From Parvibaculaceae bacterium PLY_AMNH_Bact1 (lineage in GTDB: Bacteria; Pseudomonadota; Alphaproteobacteria; Parvibaculales; Parvibaculaceae): DNA of 64,000 nt. The position numbers and the translations under genes were made by a program. Of the stretch, positions 27,936 to 36,585 are shown in pieces (within the stretch, counting starts at the first letter, position 1; each line of letters starts with the position of its first letter). Under the pieces are notes generated by a model that saw only the letters and a list, made by a program, of their open reading frames with translations, did not search any database and was not told the DNA's origin. The DNA is taken from assembly GCA_032881465.1 (NCBI GenBank), contig CP126168.1, positions 3,287,501 through 3,351,500 of the forward strand, written 5' to 3'.

Positions 27936-27978
27936 GCATTTTCAACAAAAGTTGCAGACTTTTGTGGTTCGAAAATGC
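27936..27978. repeat. REP-like palindromic intergenic element
   Basis: Outer arms GCATTTTC / GAAAATGC and inner arms ACAAAAGT / ACTTTTGT form a long interrupted hairpin right after rsfS. It resembles the AAGCATTTTC...GAAAATGC palindromes scattered through many Rhizobiales genomes. Only one copy is seen in this window. Confidence 0.5.
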
Positions 27979-28042
27979 GACAGAGAAGAAAGCTGAGCCC
28001 GGTTTTTTAGCGGTCTAAAACATCACGGGCTCTGAACACGCG

Positions 28043-28528
28043 ATGCGGGTAGAGATAATTGCCGTGGGCCGAATGAAACCGGGCCCCGAGAAGAGCCTTT
28101 TCGACAATCTCGCAAAACGGTTTGACGGCCAGGGCAAGGCGTTGAGCCTTGGACCGCTGTTGCTCACCGAAGTGGAAGAGAAGAAAAATCTCGGGCGCGC
28201 AGAGCTAGCCGCCCGCGAAGGTGAGAAGATCCTTCAGGCCTTGCCCAAGGGCGCGAAACTCATCGTCCTGGATGAGCGCGGCCGATCGTTGAAAAGCAAA
28301 GAATTTTCACAAAAGCTGAGTCTTTGGCGCGACGAAGGTGCACACGCCTGTGCATTCGTGATTGGCGGAGCGGGAGGCTTAAGCGACGAAGTCAGAAATC
28401 GCGCAGATTTCAAGCTCTCGTTCGGGTCTCAAACATGGCCACATATGATGGCGCGGGTTATGTTGTGCGAACAATTGTACCGAGCAGCAACAATTCTCGC
28501 AGGCCATCCCTACCACCGAGATGGGTAG
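28043..28528 (+). CDS. rlmH: 23S rRNA pseudouridine(1915) N3-methyltransferase
   Basis: A 161-residue SPOUT-class enzyme: N-terminal MRVEIIAVGRMKPGPEKSLFDN, AdoMet knot FVIGGAGGLSDEVRNRADFKLSFG, and C-terminal MARVMLCEQLYRAATILAGHPYHRDG. It methylates pseudouridine 1915 in helix 69 of assembled 70S ribosomes. It has the standard length and its conserved neighbour rsfS. A weak 7-bp hairpin (27995-28001 with 28026-28032) precedes the start. Confidence 0.95.
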   Translation: MRVEIIAVGRMKPGPEKSLFDNLAKRFDGQGKALSLGPLLLTEVEEKKNLGRAELAAREGEKILQALPKGAKLIVLDERGRSLKSKEFSQKLSLWRDEGAHACAFVIGGAGGLSDEVRNRADFKLSFGSQTWPHMMARVMLCEQLYRAATILAGHPYHRDG

Positions 28529-28668
28529 ACAAACCCTCGACTCTAGACAGGTTGTGACCCGCTCAGTAGGGTCGCTTCCTTCTCACAGATGAAGAGCGAT
28601 TCTTTATTTTCCGCGCTGGCATTCGTGTCAACGCATTGTGCCCCAAAGACGTCAGGAGAGACACTTAA

Positions 28669-30252
28669 ATGGCACGCGCGACAAACACAGAACCCGTCGT
28701 ACTTGCCATTCTGGATGGGTGGGGAAACCGCGCGGACACCGACGGCAACGCGATCGCCAATGCCAAGACACCCATCTTTGATCGCCTGGCCGCACGGGGC
28801 ATGCGAACAATGCTGGCAGCAAGCGGGGAGGCCGTCGGCCTTGGTCCCGATCAGCCGGGCAATGTCGAAGCCGGACACCGTGCCATCGGCGCGGGCCGGA
28901 CAGAACAACAATTTGCCGTGCGCGTGAACGCCGCCTTTGCCGGTGACGGGCCCGAACCCATTGCAGATAATAGAGAGTTACAGGATCTCATCTTGAAAGC
29001 GCGCAGCGTGGGTGGCGCAATTCATCTTGTCGGATTGATTTCACCTGCAGGCGTTGAGGGCCATCAGTATCACTTGGCTGTGCTGGCAGCGCTCATGAGC
29101 CACGAAGGTGTCCAAGTCTGGATCCACGCGATTCTGGATGGTGAGGATGCAGGCGCACAAAGCGGTGCGGACTGCCTCGGCGAATTTCTGCATGACATTG
29201 AGGGGGCGGACAATGCGCAGCTCGCATCGGTCATGGGACGACGCTATGCCTTTGATCGGCTTCAACGCGAAGGACAAACAAGCCTCGCACTCAAGGCAAT
29301 CGCAGATGCAGGCGCCAGCTCAATTGACTACGCGGTCCCCTATGTCGCGGAGTGCTATGAAAAAGGCCTTTGTGACGCAGACATTCCACCTGCCATTCTG
29401 ACTGGCTATGGAGGCCTGCGTCAGGACGATGCCCTGTTGCTCGCGCTTTTGCGGGCGGATGGGGCCGCACCGTTGATGACGGCCTTGTCTGGAACAACCG
29501 AGGCATCAGCCGGTGCCGTTGCTCCGATAGAGCTGTCTGCGGTGTGCAGCCTCACGCCACTCGCCGATCCATTGCGCGACCATATACAAACTCTTTTCGA
29601 GGAGCCACGCCTGAACGGAACCTTGAGTGAAGCCCTGGCAACCGCCGGCAAAAGGCAACTCTATCTGTGCGATGAGGCATCTCCTTTTGCACTCGGCACC
29701 TATCAGCTGGGTGGCAGACCGGCTGCCTTTGAAGGCGAGAGCCACCTTGCTCTGCCAAGCCCCAAACGCCAGCAGTTTGAGAAAAAGCCAGAGCTTGCGG
29801 CACTTGATTTGGCAAATGAGGTCGTGAGTGCTGTGAAAGCAGGAAGTGCGGATGCGATCATCGTACACTTTCCAAATGTTGGCCTCGCCGCTCGCACCGG
29901 CGATCCGGCTTTGGTCAAAAAGGCAGCAGAGATCGTCGACAAGGCGCTCGGCAAAATCACAGCCATCCTGGAAAAGCGTGGCGGCACTCTGATGATCACA
30001 GCATCCCACGGCAACGCCGAAGACATGCGCGCCGACGATGCAGGAAAAGCCAATGCGCGTAACACCCGAGCATCCGTACCGCTCGTAATCGATGGACCGC
30101 CAGCCGCAATAGCAACCATTGCACTGAAGCCCGGCCGTCTTGAAGATGTAGCGCCCACCTTGCTGGCCCTCTTCAAGGCGCCACCGCCCCAGGAAATGAC
30201 GGGTATATCACTCCTGGTGTCCAATGAGGCAGAGGCCCATGAGGCCGTTTAA
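28669..30252 (+). CDS. GpmI-like (cofactor-independent phosphoglycerate mutase) pseudoenzyme
   Basis: A full-length 527-residue protein that aligns end to end with 2,3-bisphosphoglycerate-independent phosphoglycerate mutase (LAILDGWG, GPDQPGNVEAGHRAIGAGR, LPSPKRQQFEKKPEL, MTGISLLV). Asp16 is kept, but the catalytic Ser of GNSEVGH is Val66. The metal ligands of NPDMVGH are Gly405 and Arg409, the Asp of TADHGN is Ser446 (His447 kept), and the His of TAHTTN is Asn465. The substrate His of GGVHSH is Glu130, and the Lys of EKYxHV is Ser338. It cannot work as a normal mutase. The reading frame is intact and well translated (AGGAGAG site), so this is not a decayed gene. It overlaps envC by 14 bases. 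A structural or sensory role is inference. Confidence 0.85.
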   Translation: MARATNTEPVVLAILDGWGNRADTDGNAIANAKTPIFDRLAARGMRTMLAASGEAVGLGPDQPGNVEAGHRAIGAGRTEQQFAVRVNAAFAGDGPEPIADNRELQDLILKARSVGGAIHLVGLISPAGVEGHQYHLAVLAALMSHEGVQVWIHAILDGEDAGAQSGADCLGEFLHDIEGADNAQLASVMGRRYAFDRLQREGQTSLALKAIADAGASSIDYAVPYVAECYEKGLCDADIPPAILTGYGGLRQDDALLLALLRADGAAPLMTALSGTTEASAGAVAPIELSAVCSLTPLADPLRDHIQTLFEEPRLNGTLSEALATAGKRQLYLCDEASPFALGTYQLGGRPAAFEGESHLALPSPKRQQFEKKPELAALDLANEVVSAVKAGSADAIIVHFPNVGLAARTGDPALVKKAAEIVDKALGKITAILEKRGGTLMITASHGNAEDMRADDAGKANARNTRASVPLVIDGPPAAIATIALKPGRLEDVAPTLLALFKAPPPQEMTGISLLVSNEAEAHEAV

Positions 30253-31522
30253 CACAGCCTGCACCCTGACCAGCGCTGTGCTGGTAAGCACGGGCCTTTT
30301 TTTGGGCCCCCCGTCCTTAGCAAATGAGACCGACCCGACGCGCCTCCAGAAACTAGAAGGCGAAATCGAAGACCGGGTCGAGCGCCGCAAGCAATTAGAG
30401 GCAGAGGCAAACGCGCTTGCCGAAGAAGTACAAGAGATCAGACAACAGCTAATCGAGGCGGCTGCCAGGGTCCAGGCTCGCGAACGCGACGTAACGGACT
30501 CAGAAACCCGGCTCGCTGGTCTGGAAGCTGCTCAGGCGGTACTTCTTGCACAGCTGGAAACACGCCGAGCAGAGCTCACGGACACCCTCGCCGCCCTGCA
30601 ACGACTTGACCGAAACCCGCCACCAGCGCTCGCGGTGCGCCCGGACGATGCGGTGTCAGCGATGCGAAGCGCTCTTCTGCTCTCAACCATCGTGCCGAAG
30701 CTCGAGACAGACGCCCGAGAGATACGAGAGCGGCTGGAAGAGCTGGAGAAGGTAAAGTCAGATCTGATCGCCGAACAGGAGACCTTTGATACCGCCTCTC
30801 TCGATCTCACAGGAGAGCGGGAAACGCTGAACCAATTACTGAAGGCAAAAGTCACCGCTGAGGCTGCGGCCCGCGCATTGGCCGAAGAGGAAGCGGCAGC
30901 CCTTGCCACACTTTCTCGTGAGGCCAAAAGCCTCAAAGACCTGATCGCGCGCCTGGAGGCCCGGGCGGCAAGCAGAACGCCTGCCCCGCGCCCGACCTTT
31001 ACCGAACGCGGCGCATCACCGCAGACAGATCCCACACCAGCCGAGCGCCAGATCGCTGCAATCGCGCCTAATCTCGCACCAGGCCACCTATTTTCAGCTT
31101 CCAGAGGCCTCATTCGCCCTCCAGTTGAGGGAATTGCGCTCGGACGCTATGGAACGGATGACGGCGTGGGCGGAACGGTACAAGGGTTAACGCTTGAGAC
31201 CCGGCCTGAAGCCCCCGTAACAGCCCCATTTGACGGCAGAATTGCTTTTGCAGGACCCTTTCGCCGCTATGGGCAACTCTTGATCCTGGAGGTCGGCGAG
31301 GGGTACCATCTGCTCCTTGCGGGCATGACCCGAATCGACGGAATTGTTGGCCAAAACGTGCTGGCAGGAGAACCCGTCGGCGCGATGGGGCTGACCCGCT
31401 CTGAAGAGTCTTCGAACGCTGGTAGCGACAAGCCAGCGCTCTATATCGAGTTGAGGCGAAACGGATCCCCCGTCGACCCAAGACCCTGGTTTGTCGCAAG
31501 TGATAGGAAGGCCCGAGGCTGA
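30239..31522 (+). CDS. envC: EnvC-like murein hydrolase activator (degenerate M23)
   Basis: About 427 residues from ATG 30239, which gives a clean signal peptide (TLTSAVLVSTGLFLGPPSLA); ATG 30224 is also in frame. A long coiled coil (about 30-245, rich in E, R, L, A) is followed by a Pro-rich linker and a LytM/M23 fold (APVTAPFDGRIAFAGPFRRYGQLLILE... ALYIELRRNGSPVDPRPWF). The zinc motif HxGxD is missing (GLTLE in its place), as in activator-type EnvC proteins that switch on amidases at the septum. It overlaps the GpmI-like gene before it and ctpA after it. Confidence 0.86.
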   Translation: MRPFNTACTLTSAVLVSTGLFLGPPSLANETDPTRLQKLEGEIEDRVERRKQLEAEANALAEEVQEIRQQLIEAAARVQARERDVTDSETRLAGLEAAQAVLLAQLETRRAELTDTLAALQRLDRNPPPALAVRPDDAVSAMRSALLLSTIVPKLETDAREIRERLEELEKVKSDLIAEQETFDTASLDLTGERETLNQLLKAKVTAEAAARALAEEEAAALATLSREAKSLKDLIARLEARAASRTPAPRPTFTERGASPQTDPTPAERQIAAIAPNLAPGHLFSASRGLIRPPVEGIALGRYGTDDGVGGTVQGLTLETRPEAPVTAPFDGRIAFAGPFRRYGQLLILEVGEGYHLLLAGMTRIDGIVGQNVLAGEPVGAMGLTRSEESSNAGSDKPALYIELRRNGSPVDPRPWFVASDRKARG

Positions 31523-32850
31523 TGAATAGGTCCATAATTGCAAGTTTTGCTATTGGCACGCTGGTAGCCGGCGTAACAGTCTTTGCGCTTCAACCACTGA
31601 CCAACCACTCTGCGGCCAATGCAGCCAATTCAGAGACTTATCGACAACTCAACCTGTTTGGCGATGTCTTTGAACGCGTTCGCGCTGACTATGTCGAACC
31701 AACAGAAGACTCAGAGCTGATCGACAACGCGATCAACGGAATGCTCCATTCGCTCGACCCGCACTCGAGCTACCTGAACCCGAAAAGCTTCCGCGACATG
31801 CAAGTACAGACCCGCGGCGAGTTTGGCGGCCTGGGCATTGAAGTCACCATGGAGAACGGCCTGATCAAAGTCGTAACCCCGATTGACGACACGCCGGCGC
31901 AAAAAGCGGGCCTGCTGCCAAACGATCTCATCACACATTTGGACGACACGCCGATCTTGGGGCTCACCCTTGGCGAGTCTGTTGAAAAAATGCGCGGACC
32001 TGTCGACACAACAATTTCACTCACTGTCCTGCGCGAAGGCGTGGACGAACCGTTTGATGTGAAAGTCACCCGCGACATCATCACCATTCGCTCCGTCCGC
32101 TTCGAGCGGGATGACGACATTGGGTATATCCGGATCACAAGCTTCAACGAGCAGACATCCACCGGGCTGGATGATGCTATCGAAGAATTGTCAGAGTTGA
32201 TCGGTGAAGACCGCCTGAAAGGCTATGTCCTTGATCTGCGGAACAATCCCGGTGGCCTGCTCGACCAGGCCATTGCTGTCTCTGATGCGTTCCTCGACAA
32301 AGGCGAAATCGTTTCAACGCGAGGACGCCGAACAGAAGAAACGCAGCGCTACAATGCCCGGGGTGGGGACAAGGTAGAGGGCAAGCCAGTTATTGTTCTG
32401 ATCAACGGCGGATCCGCCAGCGCGTCCGAGATCGTAGCCGGTGCTCTCCAGGACCATGAGCGCGCAACAGTTCTCGGCACACGCTCATTCGGCAAAGGCT
32501 CTGTCCAGACGATCATTCCTTTGGGCTCTGACGGCGCAATCCGACTAACAACGGCGCGCTATTTCACGCCGAGTGGTACATCCATTCAGGCCACCGGTAT
32601 TGAGCCTGACATTGAAGTACACCAGGAAGTGGACGATGAGCGCCAGCGCAGAATAACCGGTGAAGCAGCCTTGCCAGGACATCTGGAAGCAGAAAATGGC
32701 AAGGAAGAAGCTTCTGGCTCACCTTCCTACGTCCCATCAGACCGCGCTGACGACCTTCAGCTGCAATATGCCTTGGACCTTCTAAATGGCGTGCGGACCT
32801 ATGAAGTGAAAGCAAACACAGACGAACAGAGCGCAACGGTCGCTAACTAA
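31522..32850 (+). CDS. ctpA: Carboxy-terminal processing protease (S41A)
   Basis: A 442-residue periplasmic protease with an N-terminal membrane anchor/signal (residues 5-25) and a PDZ domain (about 95-175, GGLGIEVTMENGLIKVVTP). The S41 catalytic domain has NGGSASASE (295-303) carrying the serine and Lys325 in RSFGKGSVQT. It trims envelope proteins from their C-termini and often controls peptidoglycan hydrolases. Its start overlaps the envC stop (TGATG), so envC and ctpA are coupled, matching a shared role in cell-wall remodelling. Confidence 0.94.
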   Translation: MNRSIIASFAIGTLVAGVTVFALQPLTNHSAANAANSETYRQLNLFGDVFERVRADYVEPTEDSELIDNAINGMLHSLDPHSSYLNPKSFRDMQVQTRGEFGGLGIEVTMENGLIKVVTPIDDTPAQKAGLLPNDLITHLDDTPILGLTLGESVEKMRGPVDTTISLTVLREGVDEPFDVKVTRDIITIRSVRFERDDDIGYIRITSFNEQTSTGLDDAIEELSELIGEDRLKGYVLDLRNNPGGLLDQAIAVSDAFLDKGEIVSTRGRRTEETQRYNARGGDKVEGKPVIVLINGGSASASEIVAGALQDHERATVLGTRSFGKGSVQTIIPLGSDGAIRLTTARYFTPSGTSIQATGIEPDIEVHQEVDDERQRRITGEAALPGHLEAENGKEEASGSPSYVPSDRADDLQLQYALDLLNGVRTYEVKANTDEQSATVAN

Positions 32851-32971
32851 ACAGATACCAGGCAGCGGTAAAATGGGAGCAGTAGGCTCACAATCTGGCC
32901 GCTGCTGGGCAAATTGGAAAAGCCTGAGACGTGAGGCCGCGGCTCCGGCTTTGAGAAGCGGATAACGCACG

Positions 32972-33412
32972 GTGCAGATACGCAACGCTGAAGACGATGA
33001 CATCAAGGACGTGATTTCGCTTTGGGAACATTGCGGATTGACACGCCCCTGGAACGATCCTCGCTCAGATATCGCATTAGCGCGACAAACGCCCACATCA
33101 CGGCTAATGATTGGCGTTGATGAGGACCGAATTGTGGCAACAGCCTTGGTCGGATGTGATGGGCACCGCGGATGGCTCTACTACATGGCGGTTGACCCCG
33201 ATCAGCAAGGGAAAGGGCTGGGTCGAAGAATGCTCCATGCGGCTGAAGAATTCGTCCAATCCCAGGGCGCTGCAAAGCTGCAATTGATGGTCCGAACGGA
33301 CAACACCCAAGCATCTGGCTTCTACCAAACATCAGGGTACCTAGCAGAAGACGCGATTGTCTTTGGCAAACGGTTCGACGGGAAGACATGGGCAGTGCGA
33401 GGGGCAGAGTAA
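32972..33412 (+). CDS. GNAT family N-acetyltransferase
   Basis: A 146-residue GNAT starting at GTG 32972 (MQIRNAEDDDIKDVISLWEHCGLTRPWNDP), which resembles the YpeA/RimI-like family. The acetyl-CoA loop is VDPDQQGKGLGRRML, followed by LMVRTDNTQASGFYQTSGY. The acceptor is unknown. It is coupled to the next gene by a TAATG overlap. Confidence 0.86.
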   Translation: MQIRNAEDDDIKDVISLWEHCGLTRPWNDPRSDIALARQTPTSRLMIGVDEDRIVATALVGCDGHRGWLYYMAVDPDQQGKGLGRRMLHAAEEFVQSQGAAKLQLMVRTDNTQASGFYQTSGYLAEDAIVFGKRFDGKTWAVRGAE

Positions 33413-34605
33413 TGGTAAGCAGTTCACCTGCAAGCGCTGAAAAACGTCGCCTATTGCCAAGTATGCAGGCAAGCAGGGTCAGCCCACTGGCAGTCGGCGC
33501 TTTCGCCGTCGCCCTGTCATACGGCGCCGTCATCCTTTGGCTCTGGGCAACGGGCAATCCGACCTATATTGGCCCGCAACAGGTCATTGAGCTAACCGCT
33601 GAACCCGCCATTCCCGCGCCAGACATCTTGCGATCCGGGACAGCCGATGACCCCATCACACCCGAACCCCTTGAAGATACGAGCGTATCTCTCCCACTGC
33701 CCCTTTCGCTGGAACCCAAAGTTCCAGAAACGCCGCAGCCTGAAACAGCTGCGGCACCTCAAAGTCCGCCGCCGCCAACGCCTACAATAAATGTAACAGC
33801 TCTACCTGCAGCTCCCTTACCCGGACTGATCACCAGCGGTCCCCATGGCCCTCTACCAGTCATTGGCGCTGCGGGACAGCGCTCATCAACTGCCTACGCC
33901 CGCCCCTCGGGCCTCACGGCGGCTAATGTGCGCCTGCCCCGCGTGGCGTTGGTTGTCGGTGGGCTAGGCATCTCCGAGACGGCGACACGAAACGCGATCG
34001 AGAAACTACCACCAGAAATTACCCTGTCTTTCGCCCCTTACGGACGTAACCTCCAAAACTGGATAGACCAGGCGCGTGCCGCAGGCCACGAAGTCCTGCT
34101 GGAACTCCCCATGGAGCCTTATGACTATCCAGCCAACGACCCTGGGCCCTATACCCTGCTCACATCGCTGAGTGCCGGTGACAATCTGGATCGCCTATCT
34201 TGGCTGATGAGCCGCTTTACGGGTTACGTCGGCGTGACATCCTATCAGGGCGCAAAATTTACCTCAGACAAAGCTGCCATGGAGCCCATTCTCGAGGCGC
34301 TTGAAAGTCGCGGCATCATGTATGTCGATCCGGGCACCAGCCGCAGAAGCACAGCTCCAGAGTTAGCTCAAGAGCTTGGGCTTCCATGGACCAAAGGCAA
34401 CCGCGCTGTCGACCCGACCCGCACCCCGCGCGCCATTGACGAAGCACTTGTTGCTCTTCAGCAGCAAGCCAGCCAGAACGGTGTTGTTGTCGGTCTCGGC
34501 ACCGCCTTCCCAGTGACCATTGAGCGCATCGCGAAATGGACAGAAAACCTTGGGCAAGACGACATTGTTCTGATACCCGTGAGCGCAACCGCCATAGACG
34601 GCTAG
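33412..34605 (+). CDS. Divergent polysaccharide deacetylase family protein (DUF610/YibQ-like)
   Basis: About 397 residues from ATG 33412 (overlapping the GNAT stop, with GAGGGG upstream). One transmembrane helix (about 23-45) is followed by a ~120-residue Pro/Glu-rich spacer. The deacetylase-like barrel runs from about 175: VALVVGGLGISETATRNAIEKLPPEITLSFAPYG, HEVLLELPMEPYDYP, and GVTSYQGAKFTSDKAAMEPILEALESRGIMYVDPG. It is probably periplasmic and acts on or near the cell wall. Its place after envC-ctpA is typical of alphaproteobacteria. The enzymatic activity of this family is uncertain. Confidence 0.86.
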   Translation: MVSSSPASAEKRRLLPSMQASRVSPLAVGAFAVALSYGAVILWLWATGNPTYIGPQQVIELTAEPAIPAPDILRSGTADDPITPEPLEDTSVSLPLPLSLEPKVPETPQPETAAAPQSPPPPTPTINVTALPAAPLPGLITSGPHGPLPVIGAAGQRSSTAYARPSGLTAANVRLPRVALVVGGLGISETATRNAIEKLPPEITLSFAPYGRNLQNWIDQARAAGHEVLLELPMEPYDYPANDPGPYTLLTSLSAGDNLDRLSWLMSRFTGYVGVTSYQGAKFTSDKAAMEPILEALESRGIMYVDPGTSRRSTAPELAQELGLPWTKGNRAVDPTRTPRAIDEALVALQQQASQNGVVVGLGTAFPVTIERIAKWTENLGQDDIVLIPVSATAIDG

Positions 34606-34629
34606 TGCACATTCGTTTCTGGGAAGCCC

Positions 34630-35136
34630 ATGTCAGCAAAATCAACCGAACTGCCTTATCGCCGCTGTGTTGGCATTATGCTCATCAATTCGGAAGGAAA
34701 AGTCTGGATCGGTGACCGGATCGGCTATTCCGATGACAGCCATGACACCGCTTGGCAGATGCCCCAGGGCGGCATTGACAAGGGTGAGGAGCCGGCCACT
34801 GCCGCACTGCGCGAGCTCGCCGAAGAAGCCGGAACGAACAAAGCAGAGATCGTTCAAGAATCTGCGCATTGGTACAATTACGATCTGCCCAAGGAGATTG
34901 TTGGCAAGGCGCTGAAAGGCAAATACAGAGGGCAAACGCAACGCTGGTTCTTGCTGCGCTTCACGGGCGAAAATAGCGACATCGATATTGCCGCCGATGA
35001 CCATCAGGAATTCTCCGCCTGGCGTTGGGAGGACATTGATGAGCTTGAAAGCCTCATCGTACCGTTTAAGCGTCAAGTCTATAGCCAGGTAGTCGCTGAG
35101 TTTCGGGACACAATCAAAGCACTCGCGGATAGATGA
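34630..35136 (+). CDS. rppH: RNA pyrophosphohydrolase
   Basis: A 168-residue Nudix hydrolase. The Nudix box is GGIDKGEEPATAALRELAEEAGT (about 47-69), and the N-terminal YRRCVGIMLINSEGKVWIGDR and C-terminal FKRQVYSQVVAEF match RppH. It removes pyrophosphate from 5'-triphosphate mRNA to trigger decay; in some alphaproteobacteria it is described as a diadenosine polyphosphate hydrolase. Its 3' end overlaps the convergent gene by 23 bases. Confidence 0.94.
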   Translation: MSAKSTELPYRRCVGIMLINSEGKVWIGDRIGYSDDSHDTAWQMPQGGIDKGEEPATAALRELAEEAGTNKAEIVQESAHWYNYDLPKEIVGKALKGKYRGQTQRWFLLRFTGENSDIDIAADDHQEFSAWRWEDIDELESLIVPFKRQVYSQVVAEFRDTIKALADR

Positions 35137-35554
35137 ACGCGGTCTCGCCGAGCACGAGATAGCGAAAAAGCTCGACCGCATCGATAGGAACGGAAATCGA
35201 CGTCGTCACTAGCCATAGAGCAAGGTAGACACCGACAACACTCCTCCAGGTAATTTCGTTCCGCTGGTGCAAAACGAAAATCAGCGCAGGTGCCCAGAAT
35301 AGAATGTGTCCCAAGGCCAAAAGTCGCACCGGGCCAAACGTTGCAGCGATTGGATATCCCATCAGGTAGTTAGCGAAAGCAGCAGCAGCGACAACCTGCA
35401 ACAAGCGGTTGTGGCGGTTGAACATCAAAACGACAAAGGACGCAAACTGCAGTCCTGTCATCCAGTTTAGCCAGACTTGAAGGTAGGGAGGAAATGCTGC
35501 TGAATGAGATTGCATATCATCAAATGAGTATCGGAACCAGACTATGTCATCCAT
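35114..35554 (-). CDS. Hypothetical four-helix membrane protein
   Basis: A 146-residue protein with four predicted membrane helices (about 25-45, 50-70, 75-95, 105-125). It has no family I recognise. Support for it being real: an excellent GAGGAGG Shine-Dalgarno five bases before ATG 35554, and consistent hydrophobic periodicity. Its 3' end overlaps rppH on the other strand. Confidence 0.65.
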   Translation of the reverse strand: MDDIVWFRYSFDDMQSHSAAFPPYLQVWLNWMTGLQFASFVVLMFNRHNRLLQVVAAAAFANYLMGYPIAATFGPVRLLALGHILFWAPALIFVLHQRNEITWRSVVGVYLALWLVTTSISVPIDAVELFRYLVLGETAFIYPRVL

Positions 35555-35637
35555 CAGGACCTCCTCTTGGAGGCCTATGGTACCTACGCCTAGGGACGAT
35601 TCAGGGAACCATTTGTCAAACGGACTCCAGCCACTTC

Positions 35638-36459
35638 TTACGCCGCCAGTGCCTGAGCCTTACGGGTGCGCCGCTGCCAGACCTTCCACACGATCGGCTC
35701 CATCATCCGCATGAAGCGACCATGGGGGGCGATGCCGACGGCTTTCGCAATCATGGACACAAGCCGGTTGGTATGAGTTCGCTTGTAGAGCACCAATGCC
35801 CGCGCTTCATACGCCGCCGCATATTTTTCGCGCTCATACGCCGCTCCATCGCCAGGCTTCGTATTTGCGGCGAAATAGGCTGACGCCAATTCATCGTCAT
35901 CGGCCTCGTTAACCCGCAAGAGCGCAACCTTTGCTTTCTCAAACATTGAGGGCTGCTCATCAATTTCGTTGAGCGTGTCGTAGAACAGTTTGTAATGACG
36001 GAATTCATCGGCCGCAATACGTTGCGCCACTTGGCGAAGCACCGGCTCCTCAGTTGCTTCTTTGATCGCTGTATAGAAGGACGATGTCCCACTCTCCACG
36101 ACACAGCGTGCAACCATCTCACCAGCCCGCGAGCCACGCACACTCTCTGTCGCATCCGTTGGAATCTGATAAATCTCCTGGAAACGCTTGAAAGCCTGGT
36201 CGAACGAGAAGTCAGGATCAGCGAGCTCTGCCCAGCGGGCAAGTGCAGCGCCGTGCTGCTCTTCTTCACGTCCCCATTGTTGAATGGTTTCCTGCACGGT
36301 CGGAAGATCTGAAAATACATTCGTGAGATAGGTGACATAGTCACCAGCATTGTACTCCACCATCGCAGCGGCCTTGACGGCTGCAAGCAGGTCACGATCA
36401 ACCTTTGTGGCATCAAACTGATCCCACGCGATGTCATCCAAAGTCCAATGATCGTCCAT
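35638..36459 (-). CDS. Ferritin-like diiron protein (acyl-ACP desaturase-like fold)
   Basis: About 273 residues from ATG 36459 (AGGA six bases upstream; an in-frame ATG at 36474 is an alternative). A complete diiron set is visible: Glu35 (MVEYNAGDY), Glu66/His69 (EEEQHG), Glu122 (VVESGTSSFY) and Glu152/His155 (DEFRHY). It resembles soluble fatty acid desaturase-like and tRNA-hydroxylase-like ferritins; the function is not assignable. It lies downstream of the ATP synthase operon on the same strand, separated by that operon's terminator, so it is probably transcribed independently. Confidence 0.78.
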   Translation of the reverse strand: MDDHWTLDDIAWDQFDATKVDRDLLAAVKAAAMVEYNAGDYVTYLTNVFSDLPTVQETIQQWGREEEQHGAALARWAELADPDFSFDQAFKRFQEIYQIPTDATESVRGSRAGEMVARCVVESGTSSFYTAIKEATEEPVLRQVAQRIAADEFRHYKLFYDTLNEIDEQPSMFEKAKVALLRVNEADDDELASAYFAANTKPGDGAAYEREKYAAAYEARALVLYKRTHTNRLVSMIAKAVGIAPHGRFMRMMEPIVWKVWQRRTRKAQALAA

Positions 36460-36532
36460 GCTCAATCCTGTCATCTCTCGGTCATGAGATAGTATAGCGG
36501 CACCCGCCAAAAGCGCGAAATTGACGCCAAAG

Positions 36533-36559
36533 AAAAAGGCGGCACCCGAGAGTACCGCC
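36533..36559 (-). terminator. Rho-independent terminator of the atp operon
   Basis: On the minus strand, GGCGGTAC pairs with GTGCCGCC (8 bp, one G-U pair) around a 6-base loop, followed by a run of T just past atpC. Confidence 0.85.
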
Positions 36560-36585
36560 TGAAATCTTAGGGTCTTTGCACTGGA

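Noticed and set aside
27995-28032. Riboswitch or terminator ahead of rlmH
   Set aside because: Only a 7-bp stem with a 24-base loop, no T-tract and no known aptamer pattern.
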